Origin: Gammaproteobacteria bacterium
GTDB lineage: Bacteria; Pseudomonadota; Gammaproteobacteria; Xanthomonadales; Marinicellaceae
Direction of reading: 5' to 3'
DNA length: 64,000 bases
NCBI GenBank assembly: GCA_041395445.1
Contig: JAWLAO010000003.1
Location: forward strand, 428,980 to 492,979
Positions 35,007 through 44,458 of the stretch are shown in pieces (positions within the stretch are counted from its first letter, which is position 1; each line of letters opens with the position of its first letter). Both the position numbers and the translations under genes were made by a program. The notes under the pieces are model-generated. The model did no database searches. It was not told the origin of the DNA and saw nothing but the letters and a program-made list of their open reading frames with translations.

Positions 35007-36809
35007 ATGGAGTTTGAATTTAATTTTGGGTCGCAAACTGTTTCTAAGGGCATTAAAGCAGGTCAGGAACTTTATGCATCAGTATCTGGGGTTGTGCTTC
35101 CACTTTCGCCCGAAGAACTGGTTTTTATGAATAAAGAAACAGGAGAAAATCATGTAATGACACATCAAGTCCTACATGCTCTGAGCCTATGCCAGAATTT
35201 CAGACCACTAAATCAACATATTTATAATATCAGTCAATCGATACCTGAACTCAAAAATCAAACTCAAGCAATTGAGAAAGTGGCAGAGTTTTTAATAAAA
35301 AATAAACTTCTGATTGAAGACAAGGATTGGATAAATCAAATATCTGCTCAACAAAAGCATGATGAAGTTCAGTCAGCAGGTTTGGTCATTAGGACATGTG
35401 ATCGTCCCGGTCAATTGAAAAGAATGTTACAGTCATTAGTTAAATATCAAGATAAATTCGGTACTAATCATTCAGTTCAAATTTATGACGATTCAACCTC
35501 TGAAAAAAAAGAAAAAGAAATTGAGTCTGTTTGTAAGGACTTTTCTAAATCTTTAAAAATAAGTTTTTATGGAAAATCATGGCAGAGTCAATTTGTGAAC
35601 ATGTTAAAGAGCGAATTTTCCGAATCGATAGACGAATTAGATTGGTTGCTTCAAAAGAATAATGATGGTTTTACCGGCGGAAGGGTATGGAACTTTGCAT
35701 TGCTTAACAATGCCGGAAAGAAGTTTTTGTTCTATGATGATGATTATATTTTTGAGCCTAGGATCATTGAAGAGTCACAATCTGTCGATTTAGATGGAAG
35801 ACTGGGGTTAAGTGTTGGATTTGCGAATAATTTATCTGAAATCAGGGACTCTTCACAAGAATATGATAGGGATGTTCTATCAGAAATGTTGGATACCTGC
35901 GGAAAATCAGTAGGGAATTGGCTTACTGAATCAAAAATAGAGATTAACTCTGTAGAGAATTTAAATTTACTCGAGTTACAAAGGATTGACAATAGCTCGA
36001 CAATTAAATTTACAGGTAATGGCACATGGGGTAGCCCACGTTCAGACTCAAACTATTGGTTATATAACTTAGATGAAAACCAGAAACATGAATTCTGGAA
36101 ATCGAGAGAAAATTATCTCGACAATATAGAAGCATCAAATCTCATGCACTATACCGAAAACTATGAGTTTTTGGGATTAACGAAGTTTTCTCCATCTGCG
36201 ATTGATAATTCAACTTTAATGCCATTTGCATTTCCTGTTGAAAGAGTTGAAGATCATTTCTTTAACGCAGTGTCATTATTCTGCTATCCTAATCAAGTAT
36301 CTTTGCATTACCCTTTTATGATGGGGCATATTCAAAACTCAAAAAGAGATCGTGCAAACTCAAACCATATAGCAATAAAGCCAAATTTTAATAAGTTCAT
36401 TGCAGATTTTTCTTTGACATTACTGGATAGTACGGATGCAAAAGATCCTGTATTACGTATGAAAACTTTATCGAAGTACATTTTAGGCTTGGCTGATTCG
36501 AGTGATGAAAACATACATAATCGGCTCAAGGAATATTTATCACAAATGCGATCAGATGTTATTTTGAGTATGCAAGAACAGATGAGAAAGTCTCCCGATG
36601 CTCCTGTTTATTGGCAGGCCGATGTGAGAGAAATTGTTGAGGCTAATGGGAAAGCTATCATTCAAAATGGTGTTCCTGTACTTAACGGTTGGGGAGATAA
36701 TTTAAGTAAAGAAGAGTGCGTCAACATGGCTCGCAAAAAAATTACAGATGTAGCTCGGGCAATGGAACTATGGCCTGAGTTGTGGAGTTTTTGCCAAGTA
36801 AATAAATGA
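35007..36809 (+). CDS. 600-residue glycosyltransferase-like protein with extra N-terminal domain
   Basis: The ATG directly follows the methyltransferase stop. Residues about 25-110 (SGVVLPLSPEELVFMNKETG to VAEFLIKNKLLIEDKDW) look like a small beta-hairpin plus winged-helix unit, reminiscent of PqqD/RRE peptide-binding domains. From about 122 a GT-A-like domain begins (AGLVIRTCDRPGQLKRMLQS), with IYDDST and a later FLFYDDDYIF acidic triad as the likely metal site. The C-terminal 250 residues are helical and contain HYPFMMGHIQNSKRD. It is probably a glycosyltransferase; the N-terminal call is inference. It overlaps the next gene by 4 bp. Confidence 0.65.
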   Translation: MEFEFNFGSQTVSKGIKAGQELYASVSGVVLPLSPEELVFMNKETGENHVMTHQVLHALSLCQNFRPLNQHIYNISQSIPELKNQTQAIEKVAEFLIKNKLLIEDKDWINQISAQQKHDEVQSAGLVIRTCDRPGQLKRMLQSLVKYQDKFGTNHSVQIYDDSTSEKKEKEIESVCKDFSKSLKISFYGKSWQSQFVNMLKSEFSESIDELDWLLQKNNDGFTGGRVWNFALLNNAGKKFLFYDDDYIFEPRIIEESQSVDLDGRLGLSVGFANNLSEIRDSSQEYDRDVLSEMLDTCGKSVGNWLTESKIEINSVENLNLLELQRIDNSSTIKFTGNGTWGSPRSDSNYWLYNLDENQKHEFWKSRENYLDNIEASNLMHYTENYEFLGLTKFSPSAIDNSTLMPFAFPVERVEDHFFNAVSLFCYPNQVSLHYPFMMGHIQNSKRDRANSNHIAIKPNFNKFIADFSLTLLDSTDAKDPVLRMKTLSKYILGLADSSDENIHNRLKEYLSQMRSDVILSMQEQMRKSPDAPVYWQADVREIVEANGKAIIQNGVPVLNGWGDNLSKEECVNMARKKITDVARAMELWPELWSFCQVNK

Positions 36810-37615
36810 TTTCCTGTACAGTTGTTATTGTTAATTTTAACACTGGTGAATTGTTAAAGGATTGTGTGGCCTCGGCAATTACAAATGATTTTGTCAATCG
36901 AATTGTTGTCGTTGATAATTACTCCACAGATAACAGCATGGAGCTACTCATGGATAGTGAAAAGCTGACCAAAATTTATCGTGATATTAATCCGGGATTT
37001 GCTTCAAGTTGTAATCTGGGAGCTGAAAAAGCAAAAACAGAATTCTTATTGTTTCTAAATCCCGATTGTATTCTTTTGGATAAAGAAACAATTTCTACAT
37101 TAATAAATAATTTACAGCAAAATGCAAATTCTGCAATTGCAGGTTGTTTGATATTAAATCCTGATGGTTCTGAGCAAAGAGCGAGTCGCAGAAGGCTTCC
37201 AACACTTTGGCGAGCAATCAAAACTTACTCTGGAATTGAAAAACTGGCAAAAATATGTCATTGCTTTGCTGGTGTGAATTTATTTTATCAGCCAATGCCA
37301 AAGGTGGTTCAAAAGGTAGAAGCCATTTCCGGTGCTTTAATTTTAATTAAGAAAAAAGTGTTTGATGAAATTGGAGGTTTTGATAAAAACTATCCTTTAC
37401 ACTTTGAGGACTTGGATTTGTTCAAACAAGTGAAGGATAAAGGTTATGATGTTTTGTTTAATCCGAATGTGAATGCGGTTCATCATCAAGGAACCTCTAG
37501 TCAATTCAACTCTAAAGTTTCAGAGTTTAAAAAACAGGGCTTGCGAAGATATTTTCACAAGCACTGTTCATGGATTTCTTTCAAAATAATTAATATACTC
37601 AGCCGCTTTCTATGA
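36806..37615 (+). CDS. GT2-family glycosyltransferase, rhamnosyltransferase-like
   Basis: 269 residues: CTVVIVNFNTGELLKDCVAS, VVDNYSTDNS, LFLNPDCILL (D-x-D region), AISGALILIKKKVFDEIGGF and HFEDLDLFKQVKDKGYDVLF. This is the WbbL/rhamnosyltransferase type of GT2. It is the last gene of the island and converges with ettA, overlapping it by 6 bp at the stops. No terminator is visible between them. Confidence 0.88.
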   Translation: MISCTVVIVNFNTGELLKDCVASAITNDFVNRIVVVDNYSTDNSMELLMDSEKLTKIYRDINPGFASSCNLGAEKAKTEFLLFLNPDCILLDKETISTLINNLQQNANSAIAGCLILNPDGSEQRASRRRLPTLWRAIKTYSGIEKLAKICHCFAGVNLFYQPMPKVVQKVEAISGALILIKKKVFDEIGGFDKNYPLHFEDLDLFKQVKDKGYDVLFNPNVNAVHHQGTSSQFNSKVSEFKKQGLRRYFHKHCSWISFKIINILSRFL

Positions 37616-39277
37616 CAGTTTCTTGTATTTGATTCTGTGAGGTTGCGGAATATCACCAAAACGACGTTTGTAATCCAGTTCATATTCAGAATAATTCCCT
37701 TCAAAAAATTCCACATGAGACTCATCTTCATAAGCCAGAATATGCGTTGCTATGCGATCCAAAAACCAACGATCATGAGAAATGACCATCACAGAACCTG
37801 AGAAATTCAAAATAGCTTCCTCCAAGGCACGAAGTGTCTCCACATCTAAATCATTAGTTGGCTCATCAAGCAATAAAACATTGCCACCGGACTTCAAAAC
37901 TTTAGCGAGTTGCAAACGATTGCGTTCACCACCGGAAAGGTTCTTAACTTGTTTTTGTTGATCGGCCCCTTTGAAATTGAAGCGACTGAGCCAGGCTCGA
38001 ACCGGGATGGTATAATTGCCAATTTTCAGTACTTCATTTCCTTCACCAACATCATCCCACAGTTGCTTGTCATTTTGTAAATCTTCGCGAGACTGGCTGA
38101 CATAAGCGAGTTCAACTGTTGGTCCAACGTGAACACTTCCATTATCAGGTTTTTCGGTTCCTGCAATCATGTTAAACAATGTCGACTTTCCGGCACCATT
38201 GGGACCAATAATTCCGACAATTGCTCCTTGAGGAACTTTAAAACTGAGATTGTCAATGAGCAATTTATCTTCAAATGCTTTAGAAACATTTTGAAACTCA
38301 ATCACATCTTCACCTAATCGAGGACCTTGAGGAATGTAAATTTGATTAGTTTCATTGCGTTTTTGGAACTCTTTGGATTGCAACTCCTCAAACTGTTTTA
38401 AGCGAGCTTTGGATTTGGTTCTTCGGCCCTTGGCATTGGAACGAACCCACTCTAATTCTTGTTTGATGGTTTTCATATGAGAGGCTTCGTCACGTTTTTC
38501 CTGAATCAGCCTTTGTTCTTTTTGTTCTAACCAGGAACTGTAATTTCCGTGATAAGGGATACCATGTCCGCGATCTAATTCCAGAATCCACTCAGCAACA
38601 TTATCCAGAAAATAACGATCATGCGTGACAGCAACAATTGTTCCTGAGAAATCAGCTAAAAACCGCTCCAACCATGCAACTGTTTCAGCATCTAAATGGT
38701 TGGTTGGTTCGTCTAACAACAGCATATCCGGCGCAGACAACAAAAGCTTACACAATGCAACACGGCGTTTCTCACCACCTGATAAATTAGCTACTTTTGC
38801 ATCCCAAGGTGGAAGTCTTAAAGCATCAGCGGCTCGTTCTAAAGTTCTATCCAGTTCCCAACCATTGGCAGTTTCGATTTTTTCTTGAAGCTCTGCTTGT
38901 TTAGCAAGCAAATCATTCATCTCTTCATCAGTCATTTCCTCGCCGAACTTCATCGAAATTTCATCAAACTCATCCAGCATAGCTTTAACTTCTGCCATAC
39001 CTAATTCGACATTTTCTCTAACAGACTTCTCTTCATCCAATTCCGGCTCTTGAGGTAGATAACCGATTTTAATTCCCGGTTGTGGTCGTGACTCACCGTT
39101 ATATTCCTTATCAACACCAGCCATAATGCGTAAGACGGTGGATTTTCCGGCTCCATTTAAGCCGAGAACACCAATTTTGGCTCCGGGGAAAAAACTAATG
39201 GAAATGTCTTTAATAATTTCTTTATTCGGTGGAACAACCTTGCTCACCCGATTCATTGTATAAATGTATTGTGCCAT
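37610..39277 (-). CDS. ettA: EttA, ABC-F translational throttle protein
   Basis: 555 residues, the EttA length, starting MAQYIYTMNRVSKVVPPNKE. Two ABC domains with Walker A GLNGAGKST and GPNGAGKST, signatures LSGGEKRR and LSGGERNR, and the linker with an EttA-type arm (EQRLIQEKRDEASHMKTIKQ). ABC-F proteins bind the ribosomal E site; EttA gates the first peptide bond according to the ATP/ADP ratio. Cytosolic, no membrane partner. Confidence 0.94.
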   Translation of the reverse strand: MAQYIYTMNRVSKVVPPNKEIIKDISISFFPGAKIGVLGLNGAGKSTVLRIMAGVDKEYNGESRPQPGIKIGYLPQEPELDEEKSVRENVELGMAEVKAMLDEFDEISMKFGEEMTDEEMNDLLAKQAELQEKIETANGWELDRTLERAADALRLPPWDAKVANLSGGEKRRVALCKLLLSAPDMLLLDEPTNHLDAETVAWLERFLADFSGTIVAVTHDRYFLDNVAEWILELDRGHGIPYHGNYSSWLEQKEQRLIQEKRDEASHMKTIKQELEWVRSNAKGRRTKSKARLKQFEELQSKEFQKRNETNQIYIPQGPRLGEDVIEFQNVSKAFEDKLLIDNLSFKVPQGAIVGIIGPNGAGKSTLFNMIAGTEKPDNGSVHVGPTVELAYVSQSREDLQNDKQLWDDVGEGNEVLKIGNYTIPVRAWLSRFNFKGADQQKQVKNLSGGERNRLQLAKVLKSGGNVLLLDEPTNDLDVETLRALEEAILNFSGSVMVISHDRWFLDRIATHILAYEDESHVEFFEGNYSEYELDYKRRFGDIPQPHRIKYKKLS

Positions 39278-39478
39278 TGAGTTGGTATAAATTTAAAGTT
39301 TGCTATCTTACAACAAAAAAGTAACTGAACATAATGATATTGAATTTGGTTTGAAGGTATTCGTCTATACATTGAAAAAATCAAAAATAAATTGAGTAAT
39401 TGTAAAATTAAAGAAACATATGTTTTAATATCCATTGCTTAATAAATTTTCTGAGCAATTTCATTGAAAGAAATACCC

Positions 39479-39561
39479 TGAATTCCATTTGTAAGTGCAA
39501 CGATTTAGAAGTTGCATAAAAAAAGTAAGATGCGTAACGTTGCACTTACAAGTGGAATCCA
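39479..39561 (+). mobile_element. IS30 left-end relic (or derived mini-element)
   Basis: Inverted arms of 24 bp (39479-39502 and 39538-39561) with two mismatches, loop of 35 bp. The outer part CTGAATTCCATTTGTAAGTG matches the end of the IS30 element at 29238 in length and at both edges (CTG-ATTC-A and AAGTGCAAC). The inner part keeps the same order seen there: GAAGTTG, then AAAGTAAGATG, then the inverted partial copy of the end. No transposase remains. It abuts the 5'-truncated sensor gene. Confidence 0.7.
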
Positions 39562-41824
39562 CCTATTAATGATTATACTTTTCAAAATTTTCACGAGAGT
39601 GATGGTTTGCAGGGTGAGTACTTTGGCCTCAACTCTGCATACAAATCACCTGATGGTAAATTGTATTTTGGTGGAAGGAATGGCTTTAATAGTTTCTATC
39701 CTCAAGATATAACAACTAATAGTACACCGCCAAACATAGTTTTAACTGAGTTCAAAAGATTTGGTAAACAGGTTATTCCAAACCTGAAACAAGACGACTT
39801 TCTCCTTGAAAAGCCCATTAATGAACTTGAAAGTTTAGAACTAACTCACAAATATTACGTCATTGGATTTGAGTTTGCAGCTCTTGATTTTGCAGCGCCT
39901 GAAAAGAACCAATATGCTTATAAGCTGGAAGGTTTTGACCCGGACTGGACTTATGTTTCAGCAGATGAACGAACAGCGACCTATACCAACTTACCATCGG
40001 GGAATTATACTTTCAGAGTCAAGGGTTCAAACAAAGATGGAGTTTGGAATGAGGAAGGCAAGTCTTTAAAAGTTAAAGTTTATCCTGCACCTTGGTTATC
40101 ATGGTGGGCTTATACAATTTATGTTTTCACATTTTTTGCACTTTTATCTTGGTACTTACACAGGAAAAACAAAAGGAATCTAATGATTACCAATATGCTG
40201 AAAGAGCAGGTTGAGGAAAGAACCTCGGAGTTACAGGTGCAAAAGCAAAAGGTTGAAAATTTATTGGTTAAAAAGAACGAAATGTTCGCTAATGTTTCAC
40301 ATGAATTTAGAACTCCTTTGACGTTGATACTTGGTCCTGTTCATAAATTATTGAAATCAAATCTTAGGTATGAAGATATCAAGTCATTAAAAATGGTCAA
40401 TCGGAATGCCAATAGACTTCTGACAATGATTGAACAGTTGTTATTATTGGCGCGAGTGTCAGGGAGTGAAAAAATCGTATTTAAACCTCAATTGATTGCA
40501 CATCAGGTTTTATCCATCTATGAGATATTTAAACCATTAGCAGAAGAAAAAGGAATTGAATTCATTTTAAAAGAAAATAGACCTCTAGCAATCAGCGTCG
40601 TTGAAAATACGATAGATACAATTCTCGGCAATCTGGTATCCAATGAGATTAAATACACTCCTCATGGTGGTAAAGTTATTGTGAGTTCCTATTCAAATGA
40701 TAGCCAAGGCGATCATTCAGGTATCAGATACAGGATGCGGCTTGGATGAAAACCAAAAAAATGAAATTTTCAATCGTTTCCAACGTCTGGATTCTCATGC
40801 AAATATTGATGGAGTTGGTTTGGGTTTGTCAGTTGTTGAGGAAATGGTCAAAATAAACAAAGGAACTATCAATGTTGAGAGTGAAAAAGGAGTTGGTAGT
40901 ACTTTTACGGTAATTTTTGATGCAATTGATGCCCAAGAAATATCGGAAACTCCGGAAATTGATAATCACAGGCTTGTCAGTCAATTGGCAAGAAACTCGA
41001 GTTTGGAATTTGAGAAACAACAGGAGGATGTCGTTTTCTTGGGTAATAAGAAGAATGACACAATTCTAATTATTGAAGATAACAATGATATGAGAGGGCA
41101 CATTACGGATACTTTGAAAGATAATTTTTATTGTATTGTCACAAATCGAGGTAAGTCCGGTGTTGCTTTAGCAATTGAGCATGTTCCGGATATTATTCTT
41201 TGTGATGTCATGATGCCGGAAATGGACGGCTTTAAAGTGAGCAGAATCATAAGATCCGATTCTCTAACTTCTCATATTCCCTTGGTTCTTCTGACAGCTC
41301 TCCATGAGAAGCAATACCGGATAAAAGGCTGGAGAGAAAACATTGATGCCTATTTAACTAAGCCGTTTGATAATCAAGAACTGATTCTGCAACTGAATAA
41401 TATTCTGACAATCCGGAATCTGCTCAAACAAAAGGCAAAAGAACATGTTACGGCCGGTAAAAATGTTGATATGGCTAGCGATTTACCAAAAGTGGATCAG
41501 AACTTTATTAACAAATTGAATAAAATTATTGCAGATAACTATAAAAATCCAAATTTACAAAGACCTCAAATAGCATCAGCCATGGCGGTTAGTACCAAAC
41601 AGTTACAAAGAAAACTGAAAGCCTTGATTGATAAAAACCCTATGGATTTACTCAAGGAGTATCGTTTGACGAAAGCGGCCGAATTGCTTAAAGAAGGCTA
41701 TCAAGTCAGTTTTGTCTCCGATGAGTGCGGATTTAATTCCCTTTCACACTTTTCACAGGTGTTTAAAGAGCAATATGGAACTCCACCGAAAAAATATCAA
41801 CAGGTGACTCAAACCCAAAGCTAA
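39562..41824 (+). pseudogene. Hybrid two-component sensor (HTCS), 5'-truncated and frameshifted
   Basis: The open frame begins inside the IS30 relic and enters the gene at YTFQNFHESDGLQGEYFGLN, the last beta-propeller blade of Reg_prop sensors. Then a Y_Y_Y domain, a membrane helix (WAYTIYVFTFFALLSWYL), HisKA with His near 40300 (FANVSHEFRTPL), and HATPase N box (GNLVSNEIKYTPHGGKV). Between about 40700 and 40740 the frame shifts; the second part resumes at IIQVSDTGCGLDENQ and has G boxes (GVGLGLSVV), a receiver (LIIEDNND, Asp in LCDVMMPEMDG, LTKPF) and an AraC-type HTH. The signal-sensing propeller is missing. Probably dead, unless the shift is a sequencing error. Confidence 0.85.
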
Positions 41825-42348
41825 AATTGATATTTGTTTTTCAACTTAACATAATGTTGTGCTGAATATTCCAATTGCTGAATTTGTCTTTCAGTTAAAT
41901 CTTTGACTTTTTTTGCCGGGTTGCCCATCCACAGTTCGCCGGATTTGATGTGTTTGCCGGGTGGAACAACAGCTCCTGCGGCAATCATGGAGTGATGTTC
42001 GATGATACATTTATCCAGAATAATGGCTCCCATTCCAATCAAACAATAGTCGCCAATGGTACAGGCGTGGAGAGTTGCAGAATGTCCGACAGTAACCCCG
42101 TTTCCTATTATAAGTGGTCCTCCGTCTTTATCGTATTCACCTTTGTGGGTGACATGTAGTATACTTCCATCCTGGATATTGGTTTGGTTGCCAATTTTAA
42201 TAAAATTAACATCGCCACGAACAACGGTCATAGGCCAGATAGAACTGTCTTCGCCTATTTCCACATCGCCAATTACACAGGCTTGTTCATCGATGTAAGC
42301 AGATTGATGAATTTTTGGAGACTTGTTTTCAAATTTTCTAACAGACAT
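41821..42348 (-). CDS. Gamma-class carbonic anhydrase family protein (YrdA-like)
   Basis: 175 residues, a left-handed beta-helix with hexapeptide repeats (VIGDVEIGEDSSIWPMTVVR, VGHSATLHACTIGDYCLIG). Zinc-type His residues are present: HVTHKGE, GHSATLHAC. YrdA/PaaY-type proteins bind metal; carbonic anhydrase activity varies among members. The start lies only 16 bp from the divergent DUF819 start, so promoters must overlap coding sequence. Its stop overlaps the sensor pseudogene's end by 4 bp. Confidence 0.87.
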   Translation of the reverse strand: MSVRKFENKSPKIHQSAYIDEQACVIGDVEIGEDSSIWPMTVVRGDVNFIKIGNQTNIQDGSILHVTHKGEYDKDGGPLIIGNGVTVGHSATLHACTIGDYCLIGMGAIILDKCIIEHHSMIAAGAVVPPGKHIKSGELWMGNPAKKVKDLTERQIQQLEYSAQHYVKLKNKYQF

Positions 42349-42364
42349 AGGGGAATAATCGAAT

Positions 42365-43618
42365 ATGAATGAACATAATATACCACTGATTCAGAGTGAT
42401 GCGGTTCTTTTCGGAATTTTAGCAGCAATTTTAGGATTGGTTTTTTGGACTCATCAGCATCAGGCTAAGTTCTGGAAAAAGTTCTATAGTGTGGTTCCGG
42501 CACTATTATTGTGCTATTTTCTTCCTTCATTGTTAAATAGTTTTGGTCTTGTCGATGCTGAAAATTCAAAATTATATTATGTAGCTTCGCGTTATTTATT
42601 ACCTGCAGCATTGGTTTTACTGACAATCAGTGTGGATTTGAAAGGAATTATACGTTTAGGTCCCAAAGCGGGCATCATGTTTTTAACAGGAACTTTGGGA
42701 ATTATTATTGGTGGTCCGATTGCTTTTATTGCGGTTAAAGCGATTTCTCCGGAAACTTTTGCCGGATCGGCAGCCAACGACATTTGGAGAGGAATGACAA
42801 CTCTTGCAGGAAGCTGGATTGGTGGTGGTGCTAATCAGGCGGCAATGAAAGAAATTTTTGCGGTTTCTGATGCTGCGTTTACGAAAATGATTGCAGTAGA
42901 TGTGATTTGGGCAAATATATGGATGGCGACATTATTATTCATGTCACAACGAGCTAACAAAATTGATGCTAAAACCGGAGCAGACACTTCTGCTATTGAA
43001 AGAATCAAGCTAAAAATGGAAACATTCCAAACAGAGAATGCTCGTAAATTTAATTTGAATGACCTCATGTTTATTACAGCGGTTGCTTTTGTTGCAGTTG
43101 GTATCGGACATGCTTTTGCCAATTGGTTCGCACCATACATAAGCAATAATTATCCCGCTCTTAATAAACTATCACTTGGTTCTGCTTTTTTCTGGTTAGT
43201 TGTGATTTCAACGTTTATTGGAGTGATGCTTTCATTCACAAAAGCTCGAAAACTAGAAGGTGGAGGAGCTTCAGCCGTGGGTTCGGTTTTTATTTACATA
43301 CTTGTTGCCACGATTGGATTGAAGATGGATGTGACACAAATATTTGATGACCCGGTTATATTTCTAATCGGTGGTATTTGGATATCTATTCATGCAATCT
43401 TATTGTTGGTTGTGGGCAAGCTAATTAAGGCTCCATTATTCTTCTTAGCTGTTGGCTCTCAAGCTAATGTTGGTGGCGCGGCTTCTGCTCCGGTTGTGGC
43501 ATCGGCATTTCATCCGTCATTAGCTCCAGTAGGGGTCTTACTGGCAGTTTTTGGATATACGATTGGTACACTTGGAGCATGGTTTACAGGTATATTGCTG
43601 CAAATGGTTGCCGGATAA
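42365..43618 (+). CDS. DUF819 family membrane protein
   Basis: 417 residues, about ten to eleven membrane helices, with family-typical segments: YLLPAALVLLTISVDLKGII, GTLGIIIGGPIAFIAVKAI, TTLAGSWIGGGANQAAMKEI, and FLAVGSQANVGGAASAPVVA near the end. The repeated glycine-asparagine motifs (GGGANQAA, ANVGGAAS) look like transporter half-motifs. DUF819 (YjcL-like) proteins have no settled substrate. Divergent from the carbonic anhydrase gene. Confidence 0.85.
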   Translation: MNEHNIPLIQSDAVLFGILAAILGLVFWTHQHQAKFWKKFYSVVPALLLCYFLPSLLNSFGLVDAENSKLYYVASRYLLPAALVLLTISVDLKGIIRLGPKAGIMFLTGTLGIIIGGPIAFIAVKAISPETFAGSAANDIWRGMTTLAGSWIGGGANQAAMKEIFAVSDAAFTKMIAVDVIWANIWMATLLFMSQRANKIDAKTGADTSAIERIKLKMETFQTENARKFNLNDLMFITAVAFVAVGIGHAFANWFAPYISNNYPALNKLSLGSAFFWLVVISTFIGVMLSFTKARKLEGGGASAVGSVFIYILVATIGLKMDVTQIFDDPVIFLIGGIWISIHAILLLVVGKLIKAPLFFLAVGSQANVGGAASAPVVASAFHPSLAPVGVLLAVFGYTIGTLGAWFTGILLQMVAG

Positions 43619-43660
43619 CTATTTGGAATAGTGCAAACTTGAGTGAATTGTCCAAGTCGG

Positions 43661-43669
43661 TGTTATAAT
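43661..43669 (+). promoter_or_regulatory. Extended -10 promoter element before pssA
   Basis: TGTTATAAT: a perfect TATAAT (43664-43669) with the TG of an extended -10 two bases upstream, 34 bp before the pssA ATG. No strong -35 at the right distance, which fits an extended -10 promoter. Confidence 0.5.
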
Positions 43670-43702
43670 CAGCTTTTAAGGCATCGCTTTTGAGGAACAG
43701 AG

Positions 43703-44458
43703 ATGACGAAAATTTCTGAAACAGCAAAGAAAAAAGGCATCTATCTACTGCCTAATTTATTTACCACCGGAGCGTTATTTGCCGGATATTATTCCATCAT
43801 TGCATCTATCAATGGCAAATTTGAACTTGCAGCTATTTCTGTTTTCATTGCCGCATTACTGGATGGTTTGGATGGACGGGTTGCTCGTTTGACAAACACT
43901 CAAAGTGCTTTCGGTGAGCAGTATGACTCCTTATCAGATTTGATTTCATTTGGTTTGGCTCCTTCATTGCTGATGTATACTTGGTCGTTGAAGTCGTTGG
44001 CTGTGATTCATCCTGTCATGGGTAAAATTGGCTGGCTGGTTGCGTTTATTTACGCTGTTAGCGGCGCTTTGAGATTGGCACGTTTTAATGTACAGATTGG
44101 AACAGTTGATAAGGCTTATTTTCAGGGTTTGGCATCGCCAGCTGCTGCTGCTGTTGTTTGTTCCTTTGTCTGGGTTGCCGTTGATCATGAATTCACCGGT
44201 GAGTCGTTGAGGTTTGTCAGTCTGGCTGTGACACTTTGTGCCGGTTTGCTGATGGTTTCCAGGTTTCGCTATTATTCGTTTAAAACACTTCCTTTTAAAG
44301 AATCAGTCCCATTTGTTTGGATTTTAGTTTTGGTGTTGATTTTTGTATTACTGGCTTTAGCGCCGGCAAAAGTTTTATTTGTGGTATTTGGTCTTTATGC
44401 TTTGTCAGGACCAGTTATGACTTTATATGGATTGAGAAAAAAACGTAGCAAAAAATAA
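43703..44458 (+). CDS. pssA: CDP-diacylglycerol-serine O-phosphatidyltransferase
   Basis: 251 residues, membrane-bound type II PssA as found in many proteobacteria (unlike E. coli). The CDP-alcohol phosphotransferase signature is clear: DGLDGRVARL followed by FGEQYDSLSD with the metal-binding Asp residues (about residues 53-82). Six or more helices follow. It makes phosphatidylserine, the precursor of phosphatidylethanolamine. The stop overlaps the next ATG by one base. Confidence 0.92.
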   Translation: MTKISETAKKKGIYLLPNLFTTGALFAGYYSIIASINGKFELAAISVFIAALLDGLDGRVARLTNTQSAFGEQYDSLSDLISFGLAPSLLMYTWSLKSLAVIHPVMGKIGWLVAFIYAVSGALRLARFNVQIGTVDKAYFQGLASPAAAAVVCSFVWVAVDHEFTGESLRFVSLAVTLCAGLLMVSRFRYYSFKTLPFKESVPFVWILVLVLIFVLLALAPAKVLFVVFGLYALSGPVMTLYGLRKKRSKK

